This document shows, one piece after another, positions 37,599 to 46,117 of a stretch of DNA of 64,000 bases. The stretch lies in assembly GCF_008638365.1 (NCBI RefSeq), contig NZ_ML703338.1:1-64000 (forward strand), given 5' to 3'. The DNA is from Nocardiopsis quinghaiensis. GTDB lineage: Bacteria > Actinomycetota > Actinomycetes > Streptosporangiales > Streptosporangiaceae. Positions within the stretch are counted from its first letter, which is position 1. Every line of letters starts with the position of its first letter. The notes below the pieces were generated by a model. That model saw only the letters and a program-made list of their open reading frames with translations, was not told the origin of the DNA and searched no databases. A program made the translations under genes and the position numbers.

Positions 37599-39034
37599 TG
37601 GCCCGAGGCGCGCCCGCCCACGGTCCCCGGCCGCTCCCGGCCGGGGCCACGGCCTCCTGGACGACCGAGGGTGCGTCCGTCCGGTCGGCCGTGGCCGACC
37701 GCTCCCCCGTCACCGGCCGTCCGCTGGTCTGGCTGCTCGCCGGGTACCCGCTGTGGTGGGCCGCGGGGCTGGGCCAGTTCGCGTACTGGCTGTTCGCGGT
37801 GCCGATGGCGGCCGAGCTGGTACGCCGCCACCGCACCGTCGGGCTCCGGGTCCCCCCGGGGTTCTGGCTGTGGGCACTGTTCCTGCTGTGGACCGTGCTG
37901 GGCCTGTCCCTGGCCCCGCTGGAGGTACCGGGCACGGTGCCGGACAGCGGCGGGTACGGCGGCGCCCTGCTCCGGGTGGCCGGCTACCTGGTGCTGACCG
38001 TCCTGCTGCTCTACGTCGGCAACCTGTCCGAGCGGGAACTCCCCACCCTCACGGTCGTGCGTGCGCTGGCCGTACTGTGCCTGGCCACGATCGCGGGCGG
38101 CTACCTGGGCATGCTCGCTCCCCGGTTCGGGTTCACGGCGCCGACGGAGTACCTGCTGCCCGCCCACCTGGCCTCCGACGCCTATGTGCAGGCCCTCATC
38201 CACCCGGCGTCCGCGCAGATCATGGACGTCTTCGGGTACGAGACGGCCCGTCCCAAGGCGCCGTGGGAGTACACCAACATCTGGGGGTACATGCTCTCCC
38301 TGCTGCTGGTGTGGCTGGTGGTGGGCTGGGTGGTCCAGGGGGCGGGCTGGGTGCGCTGGGGCGCGCTGACCGCCGCCGCGCTGTCCGTGGTGCCCGCCGT
38401 GTACTCGCTCAACCGGGCTCTGTGGGCGGGGCTGGCGCTGTCCCTGGCCTACACCGCCGCGGTGGCCCTGCGCCGGGGCCGGGTGCTCCTGGTGGGGGCC
38501 TGCTCGGCCGCGGTCCTGGTCGCGCTGCTGGCCCTGGCCGCGTCGCCGCTGGCCGACGTGGTGCGGGCGCGGGTCGACAACCCGCACAGCGACGACGGGC
38601 GGGCCTCCAGCAACGCGGCGTCCCTGGAGGCCGCCGGACTGTCACCGGTCATGGGATGGGGCACCACCAGGGAGAGCATGGGCAGCTCGGACTCGATCGC
38701 GGTCGGCCCCACCCCCGAGTGCCCCGACTGCGGTCAGCACGTCATCGGCAACGCCGGACAGCTGTGGATGACCCTGATCTCCAGCGGCTGGGTGGGCACC
38801 GCCTTCCTGCTCGCCTTCTTCGCGCGGATCGTGTGGCGCTACCGGTCGACGTCCTCGGCGGCGGGCCAGGGCGCCCTCCTGACCGTGCTGCTGCTGTTCT
38901 GGTACATGTTCTTCTACGTCGCGCTGATGTCCCCGTTGGCCGTCACCCTGGTCGCCACCGCCCTGTTGTGGCGGGGTGAGGAGCCGGTGCTCCGACGGCG
39001 GGCCGCCGCGCGCACCCGCGGGGGGCTCCGGTGA
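37598..39034 (+). CDS. O-antigen ligase / Wzy-type polysaccharide polymerase
   Basis: A 478-residue integral membrane protein with 10-12 transmembrane segments. A large extracytoplasmic loop follows the segment RGRVLLVGACSAAVLVALLA, containing the polymerase/ligase-type ARVDNPHSDDGRASSNAASL and SPVMGWGTT stretch, where an Arg and 'G(W)G' are usual in the Wzy_C/O-antigen ligase family. It would join repeat units on undecaprenyl pyrophosphate outside the membrane. A CPDC pair sits in the same loop. The start ATG overlaps the upstream stop (TGATG), so expression is coupled to the co-polymerase. The family is weakly conserved, so polymerase versus ligase cannot be separated. Confidence 0.75.
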   Translation: MARGAPAHGPRPLPAGATASWTTEGASVRSAVADRSPVTGRPLVWLLAGYPLWWAAGLGQFAYWLFAVPMAAELVRRHRTVGLRVPPGFWLWALFLLWTVLGLSLAPLEVPGTVPDSGGYGGALLRVAGYLVLTVLLLYVGNLSERELPTLTVVRALAVLCLATIAGGYLGMLAPRFGFTAPTEYLLPAHLASDAYVQALIHPASAQIMDVFGYETARPKAPWEYTNIWGYMLSLLLVWLVVGWVVQGAGWVRWGALTAAALSVVPAVYSLNRALWAGLALSLAYTAAVALRRGRVLLVGACSAAVLVALLALAASPLADVVRARVDNPHSDDGRASSNAASLEAAGLSPVMGWGTTRESMGSSDSIAVGPTPECPDCGQHVIGNAGQLWMTLISSGWVGTAFLLAFFARIVWRYRSTSSAAGQGALLTVLLLFWYMFFYVALMSPLAVTLVATALLWRGEEPVLRRRAAARTRGGLR

Positions 39035-40254
39035 ACAGCGAGACGACCTACCTGACCGACCTCGCCGCGGTGCTGTGGCCGTGCGGCGGGCTGCTCGGCC
39101 CCGGCGACCGCGGTACGCGGCGGCTGGTCCGCCGCGACCGGGGCAACCAGTACCTGCCGGTGCCCAACGCGCGGAACCCCCGGGTGATCCTGCCCGCCCA
39201 CGACCGGGCGGCGGCCACCCGGGGCATCGCCTCCTTCGCGCAGGGGCACTCCTTCCGGGAGAGGGTGCGCACGCTGCTGCTGACGGGGGCGTTCTCCACC
39301 GGGCTGGCCCCGCTGCTGCTGCGCGACCGGCTGTACGTGGGAGCGGGTCCCGGTATAGAACACGCGCTCACGTCGGCCCTGGACCGCGAGTTGGCCGTCG
39401 CCATACACGTGGGCCCGCCCAGGGCCAACCGCAAGCCGGTGCTCCTGCTGCTCACGCCCGGCGGCCGGACGATCGGCTACGCCAAGGTGGGCGTCAACGA
39501 CCTGACCTCGCGCCTGGTGCGCTCCGAGACGCGGGCCCTGCGCCACCTGGCCGACTCACGCCTGCGGGACGTGACCGTTCCCCGGCTGCTGTACGAGGGC
39601 GAGTGGAACGGCCACCCGCTGCTGGTGCAGGAGGCACTGCCGGTCGGCGACCAGACCGACCGGCCCACCCGGCGCCAGCTGCTGCGGTGCGTGACGCAGA
39701 TCGTCGGGCTGGCCCGGGTGCGGCGGCGCAGGCTGTCCGACAGCCCCTACCGGCGGACGCTGGAGGAGCGGATCCTGAGGTTGGGGGCGCGCCCCGAGGC
39801 GTCGCCGCTGCGCGCGGCGCTGCGCCGCCTGCCGGACGTGCACGTTCCGTTCGGCGCCTGGCACGGGGACCTGACCAGGTGGAACATCGCCAGCACCGCG
39901 CGGCGCGCGTTCGTGTGGGACTGGGAGCGGCTCGCCATGGACGCGCCGGCGGGCTTCGACGCCCTGCACTACGACCTCAACGAGTGCGTGCAGACCGGTG
40001 TCCACCCGGGGGTGCACCGGTGGCTGGAGAGCGGCTCACGGCTGCTGCGCGACCCGCTGATGTCCGAGACCGGGGTGCGCTCGCACACGGTGTCCACGGT
40101 GATGGCGCTGTACCTGATCGACCTGGCGACCCGGTACCTGCACGACCGGCAGGACGAGAGCGGAGGCCACCTGGCGGCCGTGGACGACTGGCTGCTCCCC
40201 GCTCTGGAGGGCCTCCAGGAGAGAGCGGCCCACGAGGCCGCCCACAGGGGCTGA
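39031..40254 (+). CDS. Aminoglycoside-phosphotransferase-fold protein in the polysaccharide operon
   Basis: A 407-residue soluble protein. The C-lobe has the APH/choline-kinase signature FGAWHGDLTRWNIAS (catalytic Asp in HGDLxxxN) near residue 275, followed by FVWDWERLAMDAPAGFD (metal-binding Asp of the DWE motif). The N-lobe has a plausible Lys strand (IGYAKVGVNDLTSR) near 150. Residues 1-~110 form a separate region of unknown fold. It may phosphorylate a sugar or a lipid/glycan intermediate; the substrate is unknown. Start GTG 39031 overlaps the wzy-like stop (GTGA), placing it firmly within the operon. Confidence 0.7.
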   Translation: MNSETTYLTDLAAVLWPCGGLLGPGDRGTRRLVRRDRGNQYLPVPNARNPRVILPAHDRAAATRGIASFAQGHSFRERVRTLLLTGAFSTGLAPLLLRDRLYVGAGPGIEHALTSALDRELAVAIHVGPPRANRKPVLLLLTPGGRTIGYAKVGVNDLTSRLVRSETRALRHLADSRLRDVTVPRLLYEGEWNGHPLLVQEALPVGDQTDRPTRRQLLRCVTQIVGLARVRRRRLSDSPYRRTLEERILRLGARPEASPLRAALRRLPDVHVPFGAWHGDLTRWNIASTARRAFVWDWERLAMDAPAGFDALHYDLNECVQTGVHPGVHRWLESGSRLLRDPLMSETGVRSHTVSTVMALYLIDLATRYLHDRQDESGGHLAAVDDWLLPALEGLQERAAHEAAHRG

Positions 40255-40282
40255 CGACCGATCCCGAGAGAAGGACCACGCG

Positions 40283-41164
40283 ATGTCCCGGAGCACCCTT
40301 CCTGTCCTTTTCCACCGCCTGGCCGTCCCGGCGCGCCGGGCCCTGCTGCCCCTCGCGGACGGCCTGGGCGGGGTCACCAGCGCCGCCCGGACGCTGCCCG
40401 ACTTCCTCGTGTGCGGGGCCCAGCGCTCGGGCACCACCTCGCTGTTCAGGTCGCTGTGCCGGCACCCGGCCGTCACCGGCCCCACTCTGCGCAAGGGGGT
40501 GCACTTCTTCGACACCGGGTACCACCACGACCTGGACTGGTACCGGGCGCACTTCCCGACGCGCGCGGCGCTGCGGGCACGCCGGGGGCGCCCCCGGGTG
40601 CGGGTGGTCGAGTCCAGCCCGTACTACCTGTTCCATCCGCTGGCCGCCGAGCGCATCGCCCGCGACCTGCCGGACGTGCGGGTGGTGGTGGTCCTGCGCG
40701 ACCCGGTGGAGCGGGCCTACTCGGCGCACGCGCACGAGAGCGCGCGGGGGTTCGAGACCGAGCCGTTCGCGCGGGCCGTGGAGCTGGAGCCGCGGCGGCT
40801 GGCCGGTGAGGAGGAGCGGATACTGGCCGACCCGGGGTACCTCTCGTACTCCCACCAGCACCACGGGTACGTGGCGCGCGGCCACTACGTGGACCAGCTG
40901 GTACGGCTGGAGAAGCACCTGGGGCGGGACCGTGTGCACGTGGTGGACCACGCCGACCTGTTCGACGGCACGGCGCGGGCACTGGCCGGGATCGAGCGGT
41001 TCCTGGGGCTTCCGCCCGGTCCCGGAACCGTTCCGGGACGGCACAACGCGCGCGCCCGGTCGGAGATGCCGGAGGGACTGCGCGCGGAGTTGGCGGCCGG
41101 GTTCGCCGACAGCGACGCGCGGCTGGCGGCCTGGTGGGGGCGTACGCCCTCGTGGTGTGCGTGA
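40283..41164 (+). CDS. Sulfotransferase (PAPS-dependent), carbohydrate type
   Basis: A 293-residue cytoplasmic enzyme expected to move sulfate from PAPS to a sugar hydroxyl. The 5'-phosphosulfate loop is VCGAQRSGTTSLFRSL near residue 42 and the 3'-phosphate motif VVVLRDPVERAYSAHAHE near 135. KGVHFFDTGY near 70 and VESSPYYLF near 110 match heparan-type (NDST-like) bacterial sulfotransferases. An SHQHHGYVARGHYVDQL segment near 193 supplies the usual acceptor-side region. It lies between the phosphotransferase and flippase genes. A second sulfotransferase and sulfate-activation genes are in the opposite operon. Confidence 0.87.
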   Translation: MSRSTLPVLFHRLAVPARRALLPLADGLGGVTSAARTLPDFLVCGAQRSGTTSLFRSLCRHPAVTGPTLRKGVHFFDTGYHHDLDWYRAHFPTRAALRARRGRPRVRVVESSPYYLFHPLAAERIARDLPDVRVVVVLRDPVERAYSAHAHESARGFETEPFARAVELEPRRLAGEEERILADPGYLSYSHQHHGYVARGHYVDQLVRLEKHLGRDRVHVVDHADLFDGTARALAGIERFLGLPPGPGTVPGRHNARARSEMPEGLRAELAAGFADSDARLAAWWGRTPSWCA

Positions 41165-42663
41165 CCGCCACCGCGGAGGGGGAGGGGACGGGGCTGCGCC
41201 GCGTGCTGCGCGGCGGGGCGGTCAACATGGCGGGGGCCGTGGTCGGCGCCGGGCTGAACCTCGCTCTGGTCGTGGCGATCACCCGGGCGTTCTCCCAGGA
41301 GACGGCGGGACTGCTGTTCTCGGCGACGTCGGTGTTCCTGATCGCGGCGGCGGTGGCGAACCTGGGCGTGTCGGACGGGCTGGTGTACTTCGTCGCCCGG
41401 ATGCGCGTGCTCGGAGGGCCGGGGGGCGTGCCCCGGCTGCTGCGACTGGCCACGGGTCCGGCGGTGATGGTGGCGTGCGCCCTGGCCGCGCTGCTGCTGG
41501 TGTTCGCCGATCCGCTGGCGGAGGCGCTGGGCGGCGGGGAGGCGGACGTCTACCTGCGGCTGCTCGCGGTGTTCCTGCCGTTCGCGGTGCTGACCGAGAC
41601 GGCCCTGGCGGCGACACGGGCCCACCACGACATGGCCGTGACCGTGCTAGTGGACAAGGTGGGCCGGCCCCTGGCCCAGCTGGCGCTGGTGGGGGCGATC
41701 GCGGTCACCGGCTCGGCGGGGCTGCTGGCGCTGGCGTGGGCGGGGCCGTACCTGCCCGCGGCGGTACTGGCGTGGTTCTGGCTGGGCCGGGTCATGCGCC
41801 GGGCCGCCTCCGGGGCCGACGGGACGCCGTCGGCCGACGGGCCCGGGGAGCGGGTGGACCCGCGGACGTTCTGGTCGTTCGCGCTGCCCCGTGCGGCGGC
41901 CGGGGCCGCGCAGTTGGGGGTGCAGCGCGGCGGCGTGGTGCTCGTGGCGCTGCTGGGCGGGCTGACCGGCGCGGCGGTGTTCACGGCGGCCACGCGGATC
42001 ATGGTGGTCGGCCAGTTCGGCACGCAGGCGGTGCTGTACGCGGCCCAGCCCCGGTTCGCCGAGCAACTGGCGACGGACGACCACGCGGGGGTCCGGAACC
42101 TGTACCAGGCGGGGGCGGCCTGGCTGGTGTGCCTGACGTGGCCGCTGTACCTGTCGGCGCTGGTGTTCGCCCCGGAGGTGATGCTGCTGTTCGGGGCGGA
42201 CTACACGGCGGGCGCCGCGGCGCTGGCCGTGGTGTGCGCCGGACAGCTGCTGGCCGCGGCGCTGGGAACGAGCGATCTGATCCTGGCGATGACCGGGCGG
42301 ACCGGGCTGAACCTGCTGAACAACGTGCTGTCGCTGGTGGTGAACGTACTGGTGTGCGTGCTGTTGGTGCCCGTGGCCGGTGCGACCGGGGCGGCCGTGG
42401 CACTGGTGGCCGCGATGCTGGTGCGCAAGGTGCTGCCGCTGTGGCAACTGCGGTCCCGCGTGGTGCTGCACCCGTTCAGCCGACCGGTGGCGGTCGCGAC
42501 GGCCGGCGCGCTGGTGTGGTTCGGCGCCCTGCCGCTGCTGGCGGAGGCGGTGCTGGGCGGCGGGCTCGTGGCCCTGGTGGCGGCGGTGTCGGCGGGCGCC
42601 GCGGGACATCTGGTGACGGTGTGGTCGCTGCGCGGCCCGCTGGGCCTGGACCTGCGCCGCTGA
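41161..42663 (+). CDS. Wzx-type polysaccharide flippase (MOP superfamily)
   Basis: A 500-residue membrane protein with about 14 transmembrane helices in two halves, the arrangement of MOP-family (Wzx/PST) lipid-linked oligosaccharide flippases. The N-terminal helix GGAVNMAGAVVGAGLNLALV and the later LGVQRGGVVLVALLGGLTGA segment match the family's TM1 and TM7 pattern. It would move undecaprenyl-PP repeat units to the outer face for polymerisation. I use the GTG at 41161 because it overlaps the sulfotransferase stop (GTGA), like its neighbours; GTG 41134 is the longer option. A 155-base gap follows before the Alg14-like gene. Confidence 0.82.
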   Translation: MTATAEGEGTGLRRVLRGGAVNMAGAVVGAGLNLALVVAITRAFSQETAGLLFSATSVFLIAAAVANLGVSDGLVYFVARMRVLGGPGGVPRLLRLATGPAVMVACALAALLLVFADPLAEALGGGEADVYLRLLAVFLPFAVLTETALAATRAHHDMAVTVLVDKVGRPLAQLALVGAIAVTGSAGLLALAWAGPYLPAAVLAWFWLGRVMRRAASGADGTPSADGPGERVDPRTFWSFALPRAAAGAAQLGVQRGGVVLVALLGGLTGAAVFTAATRIMVVGQFGTQAVLYAAQPRFAEQLATDDHAGVRNLYQAGAAWLVCLTWPLYLSALVFAPEVMLLFGADYTAGAAALAVVCAGQLLAAALGTSDLILAMTGRTGLNLLNNVLSLVVNVLVCVLLVPVAGATGAAVALVAAMLVRKVLPLWQLRSRVVLHPFSRPVAVATAGALVWFGALPLLAEAVLGGGLVALVAAVSAGAAGHLVTVWSLRGPLGLDLRR

Positions 42664-42818
42664 GGGGCCCCGGGTGCCGGACGCGCGGCGGTGGGCGCCT
42701 CCCATGCCCGTGGACGACCGGGGACACGACCTTCGAACCCCCGGAGCGGAACGCAACACGGCGTCCGGCGGCTCCGGTGGTCACCTTTGACTACCGTGGG
42801 TTATGAAATGATGGCCAC

Positions 42819-43277
42819 ATGTCTCCACGACCGGTTCTCCTGGTGGCCTCCAGCGGGGGACACCTCGCCCAGCTGTGTTCCCTACGCCCCTGGTGGCAGG
42901 GCCGAGAGCGCCTGTGGGTGACCTTCCGGACCCCCGACGCCGAGGCCGCCCTCGACGGAGAGCGGGTCCGGTGGGCCTTCCACCCCACCACCCGCCATGT
43001 CGGCAACCTGCTGCGCAACACCCGTCTGGCCGCCCGTGTCCTCCGTGAGCGGCGCCCCTCCGCGGTCGTCACCACCGGCGCCGGTGTGGCCCTGCCGTTC
43101 TTCGTCCTGGCCTGGCTGCTGCGGATCCCGACCGTCTACATCGAGGTCTACGACCGCATCGACACCCCCACCCTCACCGCACGTCTGTGCCGCCCCTTCA
43201 CCCGTCTGTTCCTCGCCCAGTGGGAGGAGCAGAGAGTCTTCATGCCGACCGCCATCACGGTAGGACCGCTTCTGTGA
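42819..43277 (+). CDS. Alg14/PssD-like glycosyltransferase membrane subunit
   Basis: A 152-residue protein of the Alg14/EpsE/PssD family. It begins VLLVASSGGHLAQLCSLRPW, the typical glycine-rich loop of the GT-B N-terminal half. RRPSAVVTTGAGVALPFFVL gives the membrane-associated helix, followed by TVYIEVYDRIDTPTLTAR. Alg14-type subunits anchor Alg13-type catalytic subunits to the membrane to form one transferase. That partner is the next gene, whose GTG overlaps this stop codon (GTGA). The last residues (IVTVGPLL-like: ITVGPLL) end at the same point as family members. Confidence 0.85.
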   Translation: MSPRPVLLVASSGGHLAQLCSLRPWWQGRERLWVTFRTPDAEAALDGERVRWAFHPTTRHVGNLLRNTRLAARVLRERRPSAVVTTGAGVALPFFVLAWLLRIPTVYIEVYDRIDTPTLTARLCRPFTRLFLAQWEEQRVFMPTAITVGPLL

Positions 43278-44800
43278 CCGAACAGACCACCCGTCCCGTT
43301 CCGCGCTCCCACGACAGCGACCACCCCGACGTGGTGGTCAGCCTCGGTACCGACCACCACGCCTTCGACCGGCTGGTCCGCTGGGTCGACGACTGCGCAC
43401 GCCGCCGCCGCGACCTGCGCTTCCTGGTCCAGCACGGGCACAGCGCCGCGCCCGCGGTGGCCGAGGGCACCCCGTTCCTGAGCGGTGAGGACCTCGGTGG
43501 GTACATGCGCCGGGCCCAGGTGGTCATCACCCACGGCGGGCCGGGCAGCATCGTCCAGGCCCGCGGGTCCGGCCACCTTCCCATCGTCGTTCCCCGGGAT
43601 CCCGAGCTGGACGAGCACGTCGACGACCACCAGCTCCTGTTCGTCCGGCGTCTGGAGGAGGCGGACCGGGTGCGCTCCTGCGTCAGCCCCCAGCAGCTGT
43701 CCGCGCTCGTCGACAAGGCGCTCGCCTCACCCGACGGCTTCCGGGTGCGCCCCTCCGACGACGACGGCGCCGAGCGGGCCGCGCTGCGCGCCGGGGAGCT
43801 CATCGACCTGCTCACGAGTACCGACGGCGTCGCCGAAGGCGCCACCGCGGCCACCACCGCGACCGCCACCGCCGGGGACCGCACCGTCGACACCTGGCCC
43901 GAGGTGACCGTGGTGGTGCCCACCCGGGACCGGCCCGAACTGCTGCGCCGCACCCTGCGCGCGGTCGCCGGGCAGGACTACCCGGGCCGCATCACCACGA
44001 TCGTGGTCTTCGACAACGACCAGCCCGACCCCTCACTGGCCCACTCCGGAGGCGACCGGCCCGTGCGGGTGGTCACCAACACCCTCACGCCAGGCCTGGC
44101 CGGGGCCCGCAACACCGGGGTGCTCGCCGCCGACACCGAGCTCGTCGCCTTCTGCGACGACGACGACATCTGGCTGCCAGGCAAGCTCAGCGCGCAGGTC
44201 GCGGTCATGCTCGACGAACCCGGCACCGAGATGGTGTGCTGCGGTATCCGGGTGGTCTACGACAGGACCGAGGCGGTCCGCACCCTGGACAGCACCAGCG
44301 TCACCTTCGGCGACCTCCTGGGGTCGCGGCTGGCCGAGCTGCACCCGTCCACGTTCCTCATCCGGCGTCGGGCCATGATCGGCGGCTGCGGAACGGTCAG
44401 CGAGGAGATCCCCGGCAGCTACGCCGAGGACTACGAACTGCTGCTGCGCCTGGCCCGGCGCGGCCCCATCCGCAACATCCCCGAACCGGGTGTGCGGGTG
44501 CTGTGGCACCACCGTTCGCACTTCTCGGGGCGCTGGCGGACCGTCTCCACCGCCCTGCGCTGGCTGCTGGACCGCTACCCCGAGTTCGCTCTGGTGCCGC
44601 GGGGCTACGCCCGGGTGGCCGGGCAGATCGCCTTCGCGGAGGCCTCGGCCGGGCGCCGTGGCGCGGCTCTGCGCTGGATCCGCGCCACGGTCCGGAACCG
44701 GCCCGCCGAGGGGCGCGCCTACCTGGCCCTGATGGTGGTGTGCGGGGTGCCCGCCGGGTGGATCATCCGCATGCTCCACCTACGCGGCAGGGGTGTCTAG
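43274..44800 (+). CDS. Fusion glycosyltransferase: Alg13/PssE-like domain + family-2 glycosyltransferase
   Basis: A 508-residue protein with two catalytic modules. Residues ~15-170 match Alg13/PssE, the GT-B C-terminal half: VVVSLGTDHHAFDRL, RRAQVVITHGGPGSIVQARG and LPIVVPRDPELDEHVDDHQL (nucleotide-sugar binding). After an Ala/Thr-rich linker (~195-215), a GT2 GT-A domain begins: VTVVVPTRDRPELLRRTLRA, GLAGARNTGVLAADTELVAF, then the CDDDDIWLPGK metal-binding acidic cluster. The first module would pair with the Alg14-like protein just upstream. So one polypeptide could add two successive sugars. Last gene of the plus operon; its TAG overlaps the TAG of the convergent hydrolase gene. Confidence 0.85.
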   Translation: MTEQTTRPVPRSHDSDHPDVVVSLGTDHHAFDRLVRWVDDCARRRRDLRFLVQHGHSAAPAVAEGTPFLSGEDLGGYMRRAQVVITHGGPGSIVQARGSGHLPIVVPRDPELDEHVDDHQLLFVRRLEEADRVRSCVSPQQLSALVDKALASPDGFRVRPSDDDGAERAALRAGELIDLLTSTDGVAEGATAATTATATAGDRTVDTWPEVTVVVPTRDRPELLRRTLRAVAGQDYPGRITTIVVFDNDQPDPSLAHSGGDRPVRVVTNTLTPGLAGARNTGVLAADTELVAFCDDDDIWLPGKLSAQVAVMLDEPGTEMVCCGIRVVYDRTEAVRTLDSTSVTFGDLLGSRLAELHPSTFLIRRRAMIGGCGTVSEEIPGSYAEDYELLLRLARRGPIRNIPEPGVRVLWHHRSHFSGRWRTVSTALRWLLDRYPEFALVPRGYARVAGQIAFAEASAGRRGAALRWIRATVRNRPAEGRAYLALMVVCGVPAGWIIRMLHLRGRGV

Positions 44801-46005
44801 GGCGTGTTCGGCGGGTGCTGCCCGGCGCTCCGCCGCTCGGCGTACTCGACCAGGCGGCGCACCCGCTCGGGCAGCTTCACGTACGGGTCGTGCCCGGCCG
44901 CCTCGAAGCCCTTCCGTGCGTGCTGGTTGGCCCGGATCCGGAAGTCGCAGCCGGAGGAGACCCGGTTGTCCCACACCTTGACCGCGCGGACCCGCTCGTA
45001 GCGGCGCAGCACGTCGGGGATCTCGGAGTACCACTCCAGGGTCTCCCGCTCCCCGATGTGGGTGGTTCCCATCTCGCCGATCATCACCGGTTTGCCCGGG
45101 TCGATACCGTGCTCGGGTCCCTCGGTCTGGATCCACTCGTAGGCCGGGCGCAGCGTGTCCTCGAAGGAGTACACCTCGGTCCAGTGCGGATGGATGTCGC
45201 AGCCGGTCATGTTGTACGCCTCCCAGCTGAGCCAGTCGACGTAGTCGTTGCCCGGCCACAGCCCCGGCAGGCGTTCGAGGTTGCCCTTCCAGCCGGTCAC
45301 GTTCCACACCCATACGGCGTTGTCGGCGCCCTCCTCCCGGTACAGGTCCACGATGTGCCGCCAGGCCCGCACGAACTCCTCGGGCGTGCCGCGCGTGTTG
45401 TAGCGCTTGTTCGCGTCGGCCTCGTGGTCGAAGGTGACGAAGTAGGGCACCTCCAGCTCCGCGATGGCGCGGGCCTGCGAACGCAGCGACCGGTCGAACC
45501 CACCGTCGATGACGGACTCGTAGGAGACGGGCGGGTGCCCGGACCTCGTGAACCGGCGGGCCTCGATGTTGGTGTGCACGAACCGCCCCTCGGCGACCAG
45601 CCTCTTCTCCCTGTCGCCGGGGATGTGCGCCTGGTCGATGCCACGCCAGGTGTAGACGATGTCCATGCGCCGGTCGACCGCCTCCTCCAGCGGCTCGACC
45701 CGGTCCTGGTAGGGGCTGGCGCCCCACCAGACCCCGCAGGAGGGTTCGAGGATCTCCGAGACCGCGCACTCCTCGGGGGCGTACCCGTCCTCGGGGCCGT
45801 ACCCGTCGGGAAGGGGCTGCGCGGCGTCGGAGGGCGCGTCCTCGGGGCCGTACCCCTCGGGAAGGGGCTGCGCGGCGTCGGATCCGTCCGGCGGGTCCTG
45901 CCGTGCGGAGGGGGAGGCGGCGGGGGCGTTCCCCGCCCCCGCCAGCGCCAGGGCGAGGACCACCGCCCCCGTCGTCGTCATTGCCCGTACCGGTCCCCTG
46001 TCCAC
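44797..46005 (-). CDS. Secreted GH26-like glycoside hydrolase
   Basis: A 402-residue exported protein from a GTG at 46005 preceded by GGAGGGAGCTTGCC. A signal peptide (TTTGAVVLALALAGAGNAPA) is followed by an acidic Pro/Gly linker with a tandem repeat and a (beta/alpha)8 domain from ~75. CGVWWGASPYQDR opens the domain, FVTFDHEADANKRYN carries the candidate acid/base Glu, NAVWVWNVTGW and DYVDWLSWEAYNM follow, and KPVMIGEMGTTHI carries the candidate nucleophile. GH26 includes mannanases and lichenases, and related proteins sit in many exopolysaccharide loci, where they trim or release the polymer. Last gene of the minus operon. Confidence 0.78.
   Translation of the reverse strand: MDRGPVRAMTTTGAVVLALALAGAGNAPAASPSARQDPPDGSDAAQPLPEGYGPEDAPSDAAQPLPDGYGPEDGYAPEECAVSEILEPSCGVWWGASPYQDRVEPLEEAVDRRMDIVYTWRGIDQAHIPGDREKRLVAEGRFVHTNIEARRFTRSGHPPVSYESVIDGGFDRSLRSQARAIAELEVPYFVTFDHEADANKRYNTRGTPEEFVRAWRHIVDLYREEGADNAVWVWNVTGWKGNLERLPGLWPGNDYVDWLSWEAYNMTGCDIHPHWTEVYSFEDTLRPAYEWIQTEGPEHGIDPGKPVMIGEMGTTHIGERETLEWYSEIPDVLRRYERVRAVKVWDNRVSSGCDFRIRANQHARKGFEAAGHDPYVKLPERVRRLVEYAERRSAGQHPPNTP
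45787..45881 (-). repeat. 51-bp tandem duplication in the hydrolase linker
   Basis: About 44 bases from 45787 recur from 45838 with one mismatch, a 51-bp (17-codon) period. On the protein this duplicates AAQPLPEGYGPEDAPSD as AAQPLPDGYGPEDG in the linker between signal peptide and catalytic domain. Confidence 0.85.
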
Positions 46006-46117
46006 GGCAAGCTCCCTCCAGACTCCAGAATATGACCTAGCGTGTTCAGATGAACACCATACGTCATATTTGGGGTGGACAACAGCGCCGAGCTGGCATA
46101 ACGGACACCCTCGGGCG

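Noticed and set aside
38976..42806. Very long plus-strand open frame across four polysaccharide genes
   Set aside because: It cuts across the phosphotransferase-like, sulfotransferase and flippase genes in the wrong frame and reads as Arg/Gly/Ala-rich shadow sequence without family motifs.
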